64,000 nucleotides of DNA. Source: Tagaea sp. CACIAM 22H2 (GTDB lineage: Bacteria > Pseudomonadota > Alphaproteobacteria > CACIAM-22H2). The notes below the pieces were generated by a model. The model was given only the letters and a program-made list of their open reading frames with translations, was not told the DNA's origin and searched no databases. The stretch spans positions 1-64,000 of the forward strand of contig PVXE01000017.1 in NCBI GenBank assembly GCA_014444615.1, in the 5' to 3' direction. This document shows positions 51,841 through 63,029 of this stretch, piece by piece (the first letter of the stretch is position 1; each line of letters begins with the position of its first letter). The position numbers and the translations under genes were made by a program.

Positions 51841-52725
51841 GTGACGAAGGAAACGCTGCAAATCGAACGGCTTATCGACTTCCCGCTGGGCGTGGGCGAA
51901 GGCCCGCTGTGGGACGCGGGCAGCCAAAGCCTGTACTTCATCGACATTCTTGCCCCCGCGCTGTTCCGCCTGGATCCCAAGACCAAGGCGCTGCAACGTT
52001 GGGATATGCCGAGCAAGATCGGTTCGTTCGGCCTCACGCCCCACGGGCGCGCGGTCGTCGCCCTGGTCGACGGCGTCTACTATTTCGACTTCGCGACCAA
52101 GAAGCTCGACTTCCTGGTGAACCCGGAGCCGGGCATCGCGGGCAATCGCCTCAACGACGGCAAGATCGGCCCCGACGGTTATTTCTGGATCGGCAGCATG
52201 GACGACCGGCCGGAGAAGGAACCGCGCGCCGGGCTCTATCGCGTCGGCCCCGACAAAAGCTGCGTGAAGCTGCTCGACGGCCTGATCGTTTCGAACGGTC
52301 TGGCGTGGTCGCCGGACGGCCGCACGATGTTCCATTCCGACAGCCGCCATCGCTTCATCCAGACCTTCGACTTCGATCCGAAGACCGGTGCCGCGACGAA
52401 CAAGCGCGTCATCCGCACGATGAGCGAGGAAGACGGCCGCCCCGACGGTGCCGCGTGCGACGCGGAAGGCTTCTACTGGTCGGCGGGCGTGTCGGCGGGC
52501 GTGCTGAACCGCATCGCCCCGGACGGCACGATCGTTTCGCGCATCCCCGTTCCCGTCGCCGCCCCGACGATGCCGTGCTTCGGCGGGCCCGATCTCAAAA
52601 CACTCTACGTCACGTCGCTGACCAGCGACCGCCTGGGGCCGAAGGAAGGCGGCACGCTGATTTCCTTCCGCGTGGACGTGCCCGGCGCCCCGATCGCGCG
52701 GTTCGGCGAACCTCTCAAATTTTGA
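51841..52725 (+). CDS. SMP-30/gluconolactonase family protein
   Basis: A 294-residue six-bladed beta-propeller lactonase. Metal and substrate residues appear in GVGEGPLWDAGSQSLYFIDI (Glu), NRLNDGKIGPDGYFWIGSMD (Asn, Asp), ISNGL-type VSNGLAWSPDGRTMFHSDS and RPDGAACDAEGFYWSAG. It hydrolyses an aldono-1,4- or 1,5-lactone to the free acid, which fits the adjacent dehydratases. The start is GTG 51841. It is the only plus-strand gene of this cluster's left part and is probably under the divergent GntR. Confidence 0.9.
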   Translation: MTKETLQIERLIDFPLGVGEGPLWDAGSQSLYFIDILAPALFRLDPKTKALQRWDMPSKIGSFGLTPHGRAVVALVDGVYYFDFATKKLDFLVNPEPGIAGNRLNDGKIGPDGYFWIGSMDDRPEKEPRAGLYRVGPDKSCVKLLDGLIVSNGLAWSPDGRTMFHSDSRHRFIQTFDFDPKTGAATNKRVIRTMSEEDGRPDGAACDAEGFYWSAGVSAGVLNRIAPDGTIVSRIPVPVAAPTMPCFGGPDLKTLYVTSLTSDRLGPKEGGTLISFRVDVPGAPIARFGEPLKF

Positions 52726-52746
52726 TCGGGGTCCGCGCATCGTCCC

Positions 52747-53955
52747 TCAAACGTAGCCGGTCGAGCCGTCGCGCTTGACCGGCACTTTGCGCTGCCAATG
52801 GACGTAGTCCTCCTTGCCGAGGACTTGCATATCCATCTCCACGCCCCAGCCGGGCCGGTCGGGCCGCAGCTCCAAATGCCCGTCCTTGGGCAGATACGGA
52901 TCCTTAACGTACCAAGCGCCCTGCAAGCGCTGCTCTTCGGGCGGCGCTTCCATCTTGCCGGTGCCGAACACGTAGCCCGGCCCTTGCGGCAGACGATATT
53001 CCAGGAAACGGAAATTCGTCTGCGCCGCGCAGAAATGCAGATTCACCGCCGAGGCGAGCGGCCCCATCGGGTTATGCGGCGCGATCGACACGAAATGCGC
53101 TTCGGCGATCGCGGCGATGCGCTTCATCTCCGTGATGCCGCCGACCACGCAGATATCGGGTTGCACGATATCGCAACCCTTCGCCTGCATCAGGCGTAGA
53201 TACTCGAAGCGGCTGTAATACGATTCACCCGTCGCCAGCGTGCATTTCAACTGGCGCTTCAACTCGCCCCACGCGTCGAAATTCTCCGGGCGCAGCGGCT
53301 CCTCGAAGAACATCGGATCGTAGGGTGCCAGCGCGTTGCCAAGTTGTGCGGCCTGACTCACCTCGAAAATCTTCGCATGCGCGTCGAAGGCGATTTCGTA
53401 ATCGCTGCGCACGGTTTCGCGCAGCTTGCGGAAATACTCCGCCGCCTCGCGCACCACCTCGCCCCAGCGATGGCGATGCATGTCCAACCGGTACGGCGAC
53501 AGCTTGAACGCGGTCAGGCCCCAATCGGCGTTCAGCTTGTCGAACTCGTCGCGCGCGGCGGCCGGGTCCGGTGCCGTATAGACACCGGCATAGACCTTCA
53601 CGCGGTCGCGCACATTGCCGCCGATCATCTTGTAGACGGGCACGCCCACGGCCTTGGCCGAGATCTCCCACAGGCAATGATCGATCGCCGAAATACCCGC
53701 GAGCCCCAGCGCACCCGGGGGGAACCGCGATTGCTGCATCAGGATGTTGATCAGGTATTCGACGCGGCTTGCGTCCTGCCCCTTGATGAAGCCGAACAGA
53801 TAGTCGAGCAGCGGCAGCAGCGCCTTGTCGGGACCGTGATTGTAGCATTCGCCCCAGCCCGTCACGCCGTCCTCGGTGTCGATCGCGACGATCACCCGGG
53901 GCCGGTCCTTGTCGCGCGTCATGAAGGCGCGCAAACGTTCGATCTTCAGTGCCAT
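52747..53955 (-). CDS. Enolase-superfamily sugar-acid dehydratase (mandelate racemase group)
   Basis: A 402-residue protein. The N-terminal capping domain ends GITGWGEC-like (GVTGWGECYNHGPD). The barrel carries FDAHAKIF (Asp and His), FFEEPLRPEN (Glu), ATGESYYSR (Glu), IVQPDICVVGGITEMKRIAA (Asp of the His-Asp dyad) and SIAPHNPMGPLASAVN (His). This arrangement is that of galactonate/mannonate-type dehydratases rather than MLE or enolase proper. The exact acid is unknown. Its start is six nt after the stop of the second enolase gene, in one operon with the peptide-type ABC transporter. Confidence 0.87.
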   Translation of the reverse strand: MALKIERLRAFMTRDKDRPRVIVAIDTEDGVTGWGECYNHGPDKALLPLLDYLFGFIKGQDASRVEYLINILMQQSRFPPGALGLAGISAIDHCLWEISAKAVGVPVYKMIGGNVRDRVKVYAGVYTAPDPAAARDEFDKLNADWGLTAFKLSPYRLDMHRHRWGEVVREAAEYFRKLRETVRSDYEIAFDAHAKIFEVSQAAQLGNALAPYDPMFFEEPLRPENFDAWGELKRQLKCTLATGESYYSRFEYLRLMQAKGCDIVQPDICVVGGITEMKRIAAIAEAHFVSIAPHNPMGPLASAVNLHFCAAQTNFRFLEYRLPQGPGYVFGTGKMEAPPEEQRLQGAWYVKDPYLPKDGHLELRPDRPGWGVEMDMQVLGKEDYVHWQRKVPVKRDGSTGYV

Positions 53956-53961
53956 CCTGCG

Positions 53962-55191
53962 TTACTCGCCCGCCTTGAAGTATTGGCCGCGCTTGAAGCG
54001 CGTCTGCACATAGACATGCTCGCGATAGGTGCCTTCGGCGTAGCTGTTCGAATCCTCGCCGATCGGCACCGCCACGTTGTTCGCCGCCGGGAATTTCGCG
54101 ACGAACGCCTCGTCGATATCCACACCCAGGCCCGGCGCGTCGGGCACGGTCAGGTACCCGTCCTTTTGCTGCGGATGCGGGATCACGGTCTTGGCGCGGC
54201 CGTCCCAATCGTCTTCGATCCGCTCAAGGATCAACGTGTTGGGAATCGCCGCGAGCAGATGCAGCGCCGCGTATTCCGCCACGGGCCCCAGCGAGCCCGA
54301 ATGCGGCGCCATCATGATGTGATGGGCTTCCGCCATCGCGGCGATCTTCTTCATCTGGGTGATGCCGCCGGCCCGGCCCGTGTCGGGCTGGGCGACGTCG
54401 ATCAGATCCTGCTCGATCAGATCGCGCAGGCCGAAGATCGTCGCCATGCGCTCGCCCGCCGCCAGCGGCACATGGGCCGCGTCGCGGATGCGCTTGTAGC
54501 CGTCGAGATTTTCCGGCGCGATCGGATCTTCGATCCACATCAGATTATAGGGCTCGAGCGCACGCGCGAGGCGTGCGGCGTCCGCCGGCGTCATCCACGG
54601 CGGCCCGTGCATGTCGATCATCAGATCCATCTCGTCGCCGATCGCTTCGCGCAAAGCCGCGATCTTCTGCACGGGATTCGACACGCCGCCGCATTTGACG
54701 GCCGTGATGCCGCGCTTCTTGCAACTGAGCGCCACTTCCGGGGCGTTGGCGTGGGCATAGATGCGGATGCGATCGCGCACCTTGCCGCCCAGCAGGTTCC
54801 ACACCGGCACGCCAAGAACCTTACCCTTGATGTCCCACAAGGCCATGTCGAGCCCGGTCATGGCGCCGCCGCCGACCGTGCCGAGCATGCCATGGCCCAT
54901 CATGGCGATCATCATTTTCTGATTGAGCCGCTCGATATGCGTCGGGTCTTCGCCGATCAGCAGCGACTTCAGATCGTGCACCGCCGTGTCGATAACCTTC
55001 GGCCAGCCCGAGCACTCGCCGATCCCGGTGATGCCTTCGTCGGTGTAGATCTTGACGAACAGCCAGTGGCGGGCACCACGCAGATTGTTCGAATAATCGC
55101 CTTCCGGCCCGAATGACCCGTCGGACGCCCAGAACTTGGCGCCGGGCCGCCCGGCATTCATCAAAAAGGTTTTGACGTCGGTGATCTTCAC
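53962..55191 (-). CDS. Enolase-superfamily dehydratase (mandelate racemase group), second copy
   Basis: A 409-residue protein, only distantly similar to its neighbour. Key blocks are GITGIGECSGWPKV, GLDMALWDIKGKVLGVPVWN, MIDMHGPPW (metal Asp plus His), WIEDPIAPENLDGYKRI, LAAGERM, VAQPDTGRAGGITQMKKIAA and IMMAPHSGSLGPVAEY (His of the dyad). It probably dehydrates or epimerises a different sugar acid, perhaps a product of the same polymer. It lies 12 nt downstream of the fused ABC ATPase gene and is co-transcribed with it. Confidence 0.87.
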   Translation of the reverse strand: MKITDVKTFLMNAGRPGAKFWASDGSFGPEGDYSNNLRGARHWLFVKIYTDEGITGIGECSGWPKVIDTAVHDLKSLLIGEDPTHIERLNQKMMIAMMGHGMLGTVGGGAMTGLDMALWDIKGKVLGVPVWNLLGGKVRDRIRIYAHANAPEVALSCKKRGITAVKCGGVSNPVQKIAALREAIGDEMDLMIDMHGPPWMTPADAARLARALEPYNLMWIEDPIAPENLDGYKRIRDAAHVPLAAGERMATIFGLRDLIEQDLIDVAQPDTGRAGGITQMKKIAAMAEAHHIMMAPHSGSLGPVAEYAALHLLAAIPNTLILERIEDDWDGRAKTVIPHPQQKDGYLTVPDAPGLGVDIDEAFVAKFPAANNVAVPIGEDSNSYAEGTYREHVYVQTRFKRGQYFKAGE

Positions 55192-55203
55192 GTTCGTGCT
55201 CCG

Positions 55204-56885
<1,682 letters not shown>

Positions 56886-56889
<4 letters not shown>

Positions 56890-58013
56890 TTGTTGTACGG
56901 ATCGGCGGCGTCGCGCAACCCGTCTCCCAGGAAGTTGAGGGCGATGACCGCCACGACGACGGCGACACCGGGGGCGAAAAGCCACGGCGCCGTCGCGATC
57001 GAGCGGATGTTCTGGGCTTCGCGCAACAGCACGCCCCAGGAAATCGTCGGCGGCTGAAGGCCGAGACCGAGGAAGGAGAGCGACGTTTCCGCCAAGATCA
57101 TCGCCGGGATCGCCAGCGTGATCGACGCGATGATGTGGCTCATGAAGCTCGGCAGCATGTGGCGGAAGATGATGCGCCCTTCCGACGCCCCATCGAGGCG
57201 CGCCGCCGTCACGAACTCCTCGGTACGCAGACTCAAGAACCGCCCGCGCACGACGCGCGCGAGCTGCGCCCAGCCGGTCAACGACAAGATCAGCGTGATC
57301 ATGAAGTAGTTGAGCGTGGCCGGCCAATCCTGCGGCAGTGCTGCGGCCATCGCGAGCCAGATCGGGATCGTTGGCAGCGACAACACGAACTCGATCACGC
57401 GCTGGATCGAGAAGTCGATTTTACCGCCGAAATAGCCGGAAATGCCGCCAAGCACGACGCCCAGCAGCAGCGACAGGAACACGCCGACCAAGCCGACGGA
57501 CAGCGAGATCTGCGTGCCCTGCATGATGCGGCTCCACACGCAGCGGCCGAGACGATCGGCGCCGAGTAGGAACAGCGGCTGGCGCGCGTCGCCCGTGCCG
57601 ATCAGATGCAGGTTCGACTTGAACAGGCCGAAGAACGACCACTCGTAGCCTCGGGTGAAGAATTGGATATCGACCTTGCGGTTGGGATCCTCGACATAGA
57701 TCGCGGCGAGCGTCGTCGGATCGCGGCGCAGCACATAGGGGCGGATATGGAGATTGAATTTCCACGATCCGTCGGCCGCTTCGTCGATGATATGCAGGCG
57801 CTGCGGCGGGTGATAGGCCGCGCGCGCATTCTGCGCGGAGGGATCGTTCGACGAGAAAAAGCCGGGGATCAGCGCGATCAGGTAGAAGAACCCGACCACC
57901 CACAAGCCCACCATGGCGAGGCGGTGGCGCCGGAACGCCCACCACATCAACTGCCATTGCGAGGCGACGGCGAGGCGGCTTTTATCGACCGCGGCGAAAG
58001 TGACGTCCGTCAT
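56886..58013 (-). CDS. ABC transporter permease (OppC/DppC type) with large periplasmic insert
   Basis: A 375-residue inner-membrane protein. TM1 is near residues 30-52 (RHRLAMVGLWVVGFFYLIAL). A roughly 100-residue periplasmic region follows (RPYVLRRDPTTLAAIYVEDP and on), longer than in typical DppC proteins. Then comes the LGADRLGRCVWSRIMQGTQI segment of the OppC family, and the EAA-like loop DGASEGRIIFRHMLPS. The DppC-like end is LNFLGDGLRDAADPYNK. It pairs with the OppB-type permease 3 nt upstream. Confidence 0.93.
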
Positions 58014-58016
58014 GTT

Positions 58017-59003
58017 CTACTCCAGGCGGATGCGCGGATCGACGATGGCGAGCAGGATGTCGCTGATCAGCGAGCCGATCAGCGTCAGCGCGCAGATCAG
58101 CAAGATGAAGGCGCCGGCGAGGTACATGTCCTGCGCCATCAGCGACTGCAGCAGCAGCGGACCGGCGGTCGGCAAGCTCAGCACGATCGCGACGATGATC
58201 GAGCCCGAGACGAGATTGGGCAGCAGCCACGCGATGGTCGAGATGAAGGGGTTGAGCGCCAAGCGCACCGGATACTTCATCAGCAATCGGAATTCGGAGA
58301 GCCCCTTGGCGCGCGCCGTGGTCACGTAGGCGCGGTTCAACTCGTCGAGCATATTCGCGCGCATGACGCGGATGAGGCTCGCCGTGCCCGAAACGGCCAG
58401 GATGATCACCGGGATCCACAGATGGGTCAGAAGGTCGAGAACCTTGCCCCAACTCCAGGGCGCGGTCTGATACTTCTCCGAGAACAGCCCGCCGACTTCC
58501 TGGCCCCATTCGACCGCCGCCAGATACATCAGCACGAGGGCGAGCAGGAACGACGGAATGGCGAGGCCGAGGAAGGAGAAGAACGTGGCGACGTAGTCGC
58601 CGATCGAATATTTGCGCACGGCGGAGTAGATGCCGACCGGCAACGCGATGCCCCAGGTGGCGAGCAGCGTCGAGAAGGTCAGAACGAGCGTGAGCGCCAT
58701 GCGCTCCCAGATCAGTTCCGACACCGGCTGCTGCCATTCGAAGCTCAAGCCGAAATCGCCGTACAGCAGAATGCCCGTGATCCATTTCCAGTACTGGACG
58801 ATCATCGGCTGGTCGAGACCGAAACGCTGGCGCAGATCGGCGGCCTGATTCTGATCGACCACCTCGTTGGAGGCGGCGAGCGTGGCGATATAGGTGGTGA
58901 CGTAATCGCCGGGCGGCAGCTGGATCAGCACGAAGGCCAAAAAGCTGATCACGAACAGCGACGGCACCATCCACAAGGCCCGCGTGACGAGGAAACGGAG
59001 CAT
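58017..59003 (-). CDS. ABC transporter permease (OppB/DppB type)
   Basis: A 328-residue permease. It starts MLRFLVTRALWMVPSLFVIS (TM1), then FVLIQLPPGDYV (the conserved PGD) and RQRFGLDQPMIVQYWKWITG, as in OppB/DppB proteins. The cytoplasmic loop ARAKGLSEFRLLMKYPVRLA is the EAA-equivalent, and the end (AIVDPRIRLE) is the usual DPRI. It is separated from the OppC-type gene by 3 nt and from the upstream binding-protein gene by 71 nt containing a terminator-like stem-loop. Confidence 0.94.
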   Translation of the reverse strand: MLRFLVTRALWMVPSLFVISFLAFVLIQLPPGDYVTTYIATLAASNEVVDQNQAADLRQRFGLDQPMIVQYWKWITGILLYGDFGLSFEWQQPVSELIWERMALTLVLTFSTLLATWGIALPVGIYSAVRKYSIGDYVATFFSFLGLAIPSFLLALVLMYLAAVEWGQEVGGLFSEKYQTAPWSWGKVLDLLTHLWIPVIILAVSGTASLIRVMRANMLDELNRAYVTTARAKGLSEFRLLMKYPVRLALNPFISTIAWLLPNLVSGSIIVAIVLSLPTAGPLLLQSLMAQDMYLAGAFILLICALTLIGSLISDILLAIVDPRIRLE

Positions 59004-59037
59004 CGGTTATCCGGAACGCGCGAGGAATGAAAAGAAA

Positions 59038-59067
59038 GGGGCCGATGCCGCGAACGGCACCGGCCCC
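59038..59067 (-). terminator. Stem-loop with T-rich tail between binding-protein and permease genes
   Basis: On the minus strand, outer arms of 7 bp (59067-59061 with 59044-59038) and inner arms TGCCG/CGGCA close a TTCG loop, giving a 12-bp stem with one mismatch. It is followed by TTTCTTTTC. It starts 8 nt after the binding-protein stop and ends 35 nt before the first permease start. It looks like a leaky intrinsic terminator that would keep binding-protein mRNA above permease mRNA. Confidence 0.7.
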
Positions 59068-59074
59068 GATCGTC

Positions 59075-61024
59075 TTACGACTGGAAGAAGAACTGCTGCG
59101 GCATCGACGGTCCGGGGTTGGGCCAGGACCACGAGTTCGGATACGCCTTCGGCACGTTCTGCAGATTGTTGCGGACCACGCCGAAATTGTTGACGGCCAG
59201 GCACACGCCCACCGTCTCGAACGCGTCGGCGCAGAGATCCATGATCTCCTTCACCATGACGCCGCGCTTGGCGAGGTCGGCCGTGGCGCGCGCATCGTCG
59301 AACAGCTTCATGCGGCGCTTCTGGCTTTCGGGCGGCTCCTGCCCGTCCTTGCCGTTGGACACGTACCACAGCGTCCAGGGGATCGCGTAACGCGAGCCTT
59401 GCGGATGCTGGGCGAGGTAATCGCGCGGATCGAGCAGCGGATCGAGCCCGCCGGGGCCCGGCCACACGGCCGCGTCGTGGTCGTTGTTGTCGCCGCGCGT
59501 GTAGTAGAGAGCGCGTTCGATCGTGTTGACCTTCATGTCGACGCCGATCGCGACCCAGTGACGGCGCACGAGTTCCAGCGTGTCGACGAGATCCGGATAG
59601 AGCGTGGGGATCACGTCGATGGCGAAGAACACCTTCTGCCCGTCGGGGCGCAGACGGAAGCCCTGCGCGTCCTTGCGGTTGTAGCCGAGCCTGTCGAGAA
59701 TCTCGTTCGCCTGCTTCACGTTGTGATCGGTGAACTGGCGGGAGAGCTTCTCGTGATACCAGGGATGGCCCGGACGCGGACCGGTCTGGAACGGCTCCGA
59801 CTGGCCGAGATAGACGAGATCGATGATCTCCTTGCGGTCGATGCCCAGCGACAAGGCTTGACGGAATTCCTTGTTCGAGAACATCGCCCGCATCGCGGGG
59901 TCTTTATGCGTGATGTTGAAGTAGATCTGGCATTGCTGCGCGCCCGAGGCGATCAGCTCCAGCAGACGGTAGCCGCCGCGCTGCATGTTCTGCGAGAGCG
60001 TGGGCTTGTTCTGCAGCGAGTCGATGTGGCGATCCTGGATGTCGAGACGGCCGGAGACCGCATCGAGCATCAGGGATTCCACGTCCTGCGAGATCGAGAA
60101 CGTCAGACGGTCGATATACGGCAATTGCGCGCCGTTGGTGTCGACCTGCCAGAAGTACGGATTGCGCTCCATCACCACGCGCGTGGCGCCGCCCGTATAG
60201 GCTTCGCGCACCACCCACGGATCGAGCGTCGGCTTCTCGACGTTGCCCCAGCGCGACGGGATTTCGATGTCGCCGCAGCGCGCGCGGAACAGCGCGGGCC
60301 AATCCGACATATTGGCGGCCTTGGCGAGGTCGCCGACATTCGGATTGTACTTCGGCACGAACTGGCTGCAGTAGTGCTTGGGGAACAGCGTGGGCTGTTG
60401 GCCAAGCGGCGTCGCCAGATTTTCCAGGAACATCGCGTAGGGCGATTCGAAGGCGAACTTCACGGCGGTGTCGGAAATCTTCGTCACCGTCGTCGGCTTG
60501 CCGTTGATCACCAGCACCGACGGCACCGAGCGATACAGCTCGGAATTCTTGCAGCAATCCTCGATCGCGAAAACGATGTCGTCCGCGGTGAAGGGCTTGC
60601 CGTCCGACCACTTCATGCCGGCGCGCAGATGGAAGGTGAACTCGGTCGCGTTGGCGTTGACTTCCCAGCGCTCGGCGACGCACGGCTCGACTTGCGTGAA
60701 GGCGAGGTTCCAGCGCACCAGGCCCTGGTTGCCCACCATGCGCAGAATGCCGTTATGGTCGGCCGAGCCGCGCAAGCCGCGGCGCAACGAACCGCCGTAA
60801 ACGCCGGTCTTTTCGAGCGGCTTCACGACCAGCGGCGACGACGGCAGGCGCTGCGCCAGCGGCGGCAGCTTGCCTTCGGCGACCAGCTTGGCGAGATCCG
60901 GCGCTTCCTTCGCGGCACCCTGGGCGAAGACGACGCCCGGCACCGACGAAAGTGCGGCGGCACCCGCCGCCCCTTTCAGGATCGAACGGCGGCCGATTCC
61001 GCCATTCTTCGAAACTTCGCTCAT
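59075..61024 (-). CDS. Peptide/oligosaccharide-type ABC transporter substrate-binding protein (family 5)
   Basis: A 649-residue periplasmic protein with a Tat-type leader (GIGRRSILKGAAGAAALSSV, cleavage near VFA-QG). Family 5 features are EPCVAERWEVNANATEFTFH, LRAGMKWSDGKPFTADDIVF and RQALSLGIDRKEIIDLVYLG. It is longer than DppA/OppA (about 530), like members that bind large ligands such as oligosaccharides. The neighbouring sugar-acid dehydratases and aldose epimerase argue for a saccharide rather than a peptide. ATG 61024 follows GGAGGAAAAT. It is the first transporter gene of the minus-strand operon. Confidence 0.92.
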   Translation of the reverse strand: MSEVSKNGGIGRRSILKGAAGAAALSSVPGVVFAQGAAKEAPDLAKLVAEGKLPPLAQRLPSSPLVVKPLEKTGVYGGSLRRGLRGSADHNGILRMVGNQGLVRWNLAFTQVEPCVAERWEVNANATEFTFHLRAGMKWSDGKPFTADDIVFAIEDCCKNSELYRSVPSVLVINGKPTTVTKISDTAVKFAFESPYAMFLENLATPLGQQPTLFPKHYCSQFVPKYNPNVGDLAKAANMSDWPALFRARCGDIEIPSRWGNVEKPTLDPWVVREAYTGGATRVVMERNPYFWQVDTNGAQLPYIDRLTFSISQDVESLMLDAVSGRLDIQDRHIDSLQNKPTLSQNMQRGGYRLLELIASGAQQCQIYFNITHKDPAMRAMFSNKEFRQALSLGIDRKEIIDLVYLGQSEPFQTGPRPGHPWYHEKLSRQFTDHNVKQANEILDRLGYNRKDAQGFRLRPDGQKVFFAIDVIPTLYPDLVDTLELVRRHWVAIGVDMKVNTIERALYYTRGDNNDHDAAVWPGPGGLDPLLDPRDYLAQHPQGSRYAIPWTLWYVSNGKDGQEPPESQKRRMKLFDDARATADLAKRGVMVKEIMDLCADAFETVGVCLAVNNFGVVRNNLQNVPKAYPNSWSWPNPGPSMPQQFFFQS

Positions 61025-61064
61025 ATTTTCCTCCCTCGGTGTTTTCCCGATGTGGTGTTTGAAA

Positions 61065-61083
61065 CCCGGCCGGTCGCGCCGGG
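61065..61083 (-). promoter_or_regulatory. 6-bp GC stem-loop between aldose epimerase and binding-protein genes
   Basis: CCCGGC (61065-61070) and GCCGGG (61078-61083) pair around a 7-nt loop; on the minus strand the stem is followed by TTTC. The short GC stem in the 68-nt gap may slow or partly stop transcription before the transporter genes. Evidence is weak. Confidence 0.3.
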
Positions 61084-61092
61084 GCCGTCGTT

Positions 61093-62022
61093 TTAGGTCC
61101 GCGTCTCGATCTCCATCCGCACCGACGCTTCGACCGCCGCACCCGGTGCCAGCACAACCAACCCCGTGCCTTCGTGTCCCGAAGCCGCGAGGTTGAACGC
61201 ATCCGCCACGTGGCTGACGGGTTCGAGGCACAGATACGCCCCGCCGTCCGGCACGTGGAATACGAAATGATCGAGCGCATCGCTCGCGGTCAGGCGGATC
61301 GTCGTGCCGTCCTGGCGCGCGATCGTCGCCTTGCGCGACCAGCCCGACAGATAATCCGTGCGCCCCGCCGTATTCTGCGGCGCGTCGTAACGCATCGGCT
61401 TGGCTTCGCGTTTGGTCGCGATGAAGCCGCCGTCGATCGCCCAATTCCAGTCGGCGTCGAACGCGATTCGATCGCCCAGCGCCACCGCGAAGTAAGGGTG
61501 AAGGCCGAAACCCAGCGGCATCGGCGCATCGGACAGATTCTTAACCGACAGCGTGACGGTCAGCGCGTCGCCCGCCAGGTCGAGAATTTGCGACGCCGAG
61601 AACGCCCAATCCCATTCGTCGGGCGTGTGGATATGGGTCATCGTCAACGACGACGCCGTCTTCGCCGCGACCGTCCAGGGCCGGCGCTGCGTGAATCCGT
61701 GCAGCGCGTCGGGCGTGCCGGGATGACTCGGCAAGCGGCGTTCGCGGCCATCGAAGACGAAACGCCCGTTCCGGATGCGATTGGAAAACGGCACGAGTGG
61801 ATAGCAGCCGCCTTTGGGCCAGTTGAACGGATCGAACGCGTCCGGCCCCATCGGCTGCAGAATATGGATTGGCCCTTTCGGGGTTTCGCGCCAGAATTTG
61901 GCGATCCGCCCGCCGGCCTGGGGAGCGACGGTCACGCGCAAATCGCCGACGGCCAGATCGGCCCCGATCGACGTATTTACCGCGCGTTCCGCCAAATTTG
62001 CCGGCAAGCGGCGTCTCCCCAT
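61093..62022 (-). CDS. Aldose 1-epimerase family protein
   Basis: A 309-residue galactose-mutarotase-like beta-sandwich. Visible family parts are KGGCYPLVPFSNRIRNGRFV (N-R substrate residues), LHGFTQRRPWTV (catalytic His), LPLGFGLHPYF-type MPLGFGLHPYFAVAL (second His), and LCLEPVSHVADAFN (catalytic Glu). It equilibrates sugar anomers. The ATG at 62022 or a GTG at 61980 may be the start. It lies just upstream of the family 5 binding-protein gene and is divergent from a second epimerase-like gene. Confidence 0.88.
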   Translation of the reverse strand: MGRRRLPANLAERAVNTSIGADLAVGDLRVTVAPQAGGRIAKFWRETPKGPIHILQPMGPDAFDPFNWPKGGCYPLVPFSNRIRNGRFVFDGRERRLPSHPGTPDALHGFTQRRPWTVAAKTASSLTMTHIHTPDEWDWAFSASQILDLAGDALTVTLSVKNLSDAPMPLGFGLHPYFAVALGDRIAFDADWNWAIDGGFIATKREAKPMRYDAPQNTAGRTDYLSGWSRKATIARQDGTTIRLTASDALDHFVFHVPDGGAYLCLEPVSHVADAFNLAASGHEGTGLVVLAPGAAVEASVRMEIETRT

Positions 62023-62156
62023 TGAGATTTGATATTTCAGTTGGTGTCTTCTTTACGGTGCCCGATTGCGCCTGTCAACGCGCAGATGAGAGTTACCGGC
62101 GGCGAAATCGTAACGCCCTGTGCGACACTGCGCGCCGGCCCATAGGAGTCGCGTTA

Positions 62157-63029
62157 ATGATCGAGAATTCCATCGAAATTTCGGGTGGCGGTGTCAGCGC
62201 CCATATTGCCCCCAAGGGGGCGGAACTGGCCGCGTTGGCGATCGACGGGCGCGATCTGATCTGGCGTCCCGATGCGCAATGGTGGACCAGCACGGCGCCG
62301 ATTCTGTTCCCGGTCGTGGGGAAATCGCCCGACGGAAAGGTCCGGATCGACAGCCGGTCCTATCCGATGAATCCCCACGGCTTCGCGCGCGAGCGCGTAT
62401 TCGCCGTCATCGCGCGAGATGCCGATCGCGTCGTGTTCGAAACGACCGACGACGCGGCGACGCGGGCGTGTTTCCCCTTCGCCTTCGCGCTGCGCCTGGA
62501 ATTCGCCGCGCGCGACGGAAAGCTTTTCACCACCGCCGCCATCGAAAACCGCGACGACAAGCCCTTCCCCTTCGCGTTCGGCTATCACCCGGCCTTCATC
62601 TGGCCGCTGGATCCCGCGACGCGCGGCCAATATGTCTGCCTGTTCGAGAAGGAAGAGACCGCGCCTGTGCGGCGCGCGAGCCAAGTCACCGGCCTGCTGC
62701 ACCGGCAACGCTTCGATACGCCGGTGAAAGCGCGCCGCCTCAAACCCCAGAACGATATGTTCGTCGAAGGCGCCTTCCATTTCGAGACGCTGAACTCGCG
62801 CCGCGTGTGGTTCGGCATCGAAGGTCAAACGGGGATCGACGTCGCGTTCCCCGACAGCCCGCAGCTCGGCATTTGGACCAAGCCGGGCGCGCCTTATCTG
62901 TGCATCGAGCCGTGGCAGGGCTTGGCCGAACAAGATGGCGCCGATGGCGATATGGCAACGCGGCCGGGATCGCGCATCTTGGCGCCGCGCGAGATCGCGA
63001 CCTATCGCCTCGATATCGGGCTTTCCTAA
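62157..63029 (+). CDS. Aldose 1-epimerase family protein (LacX-like)
   Basis: A 290-residue galactose-mutarotase-like protein of the LacX branch: ISGGGVSAHIAPKGAELAAL at the start, PILFPVVGKSPDGKVRIDS, YPMNPHGFARERVFAV (His), FAFGYHPAFIWPLD (second His) and LCIEPWQGLAEQDG (Glu). Such proteins act on sugars or sugar phosphates of unknown identity. It is divergent from the other epimerase (134-nt gap, which includes TGATATTTCA near 62030). Its stop overlaps that of the convergent gene (CTAA). Confidence 0.88.
   Translation: MIENSIEISGGGVSAHIAPKGAELAALAIDGRDLIWRPDAQWWTSTAPILFPVVGKSPDGKVRIDSRSYPMNPHGFARERVFAVIARDADRVVFETTDDAATRACFPFAFALRLEFAARDGKLFTTAAIENRDDKPFPFAFGYHPAFIWPLDPATRGQYVCLFEKEETAPVRRASQVTGLLHRQRFDTPVKARRLKPQNDMFVEGAFHFETLNSRRVWFGIEGQTGIDVAFPDSPQLGIWTKPGAPYLCIEPWQGLAEQDGADGDMATRPGSRILAPREIATYRLDIGLS

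Noticed and set aside
53344..55116. A 590-codon plus-strand open frame opposite the two enolase genes
   Set aside because: The translation shows no family features and both antisense genes are convincing enzymes.
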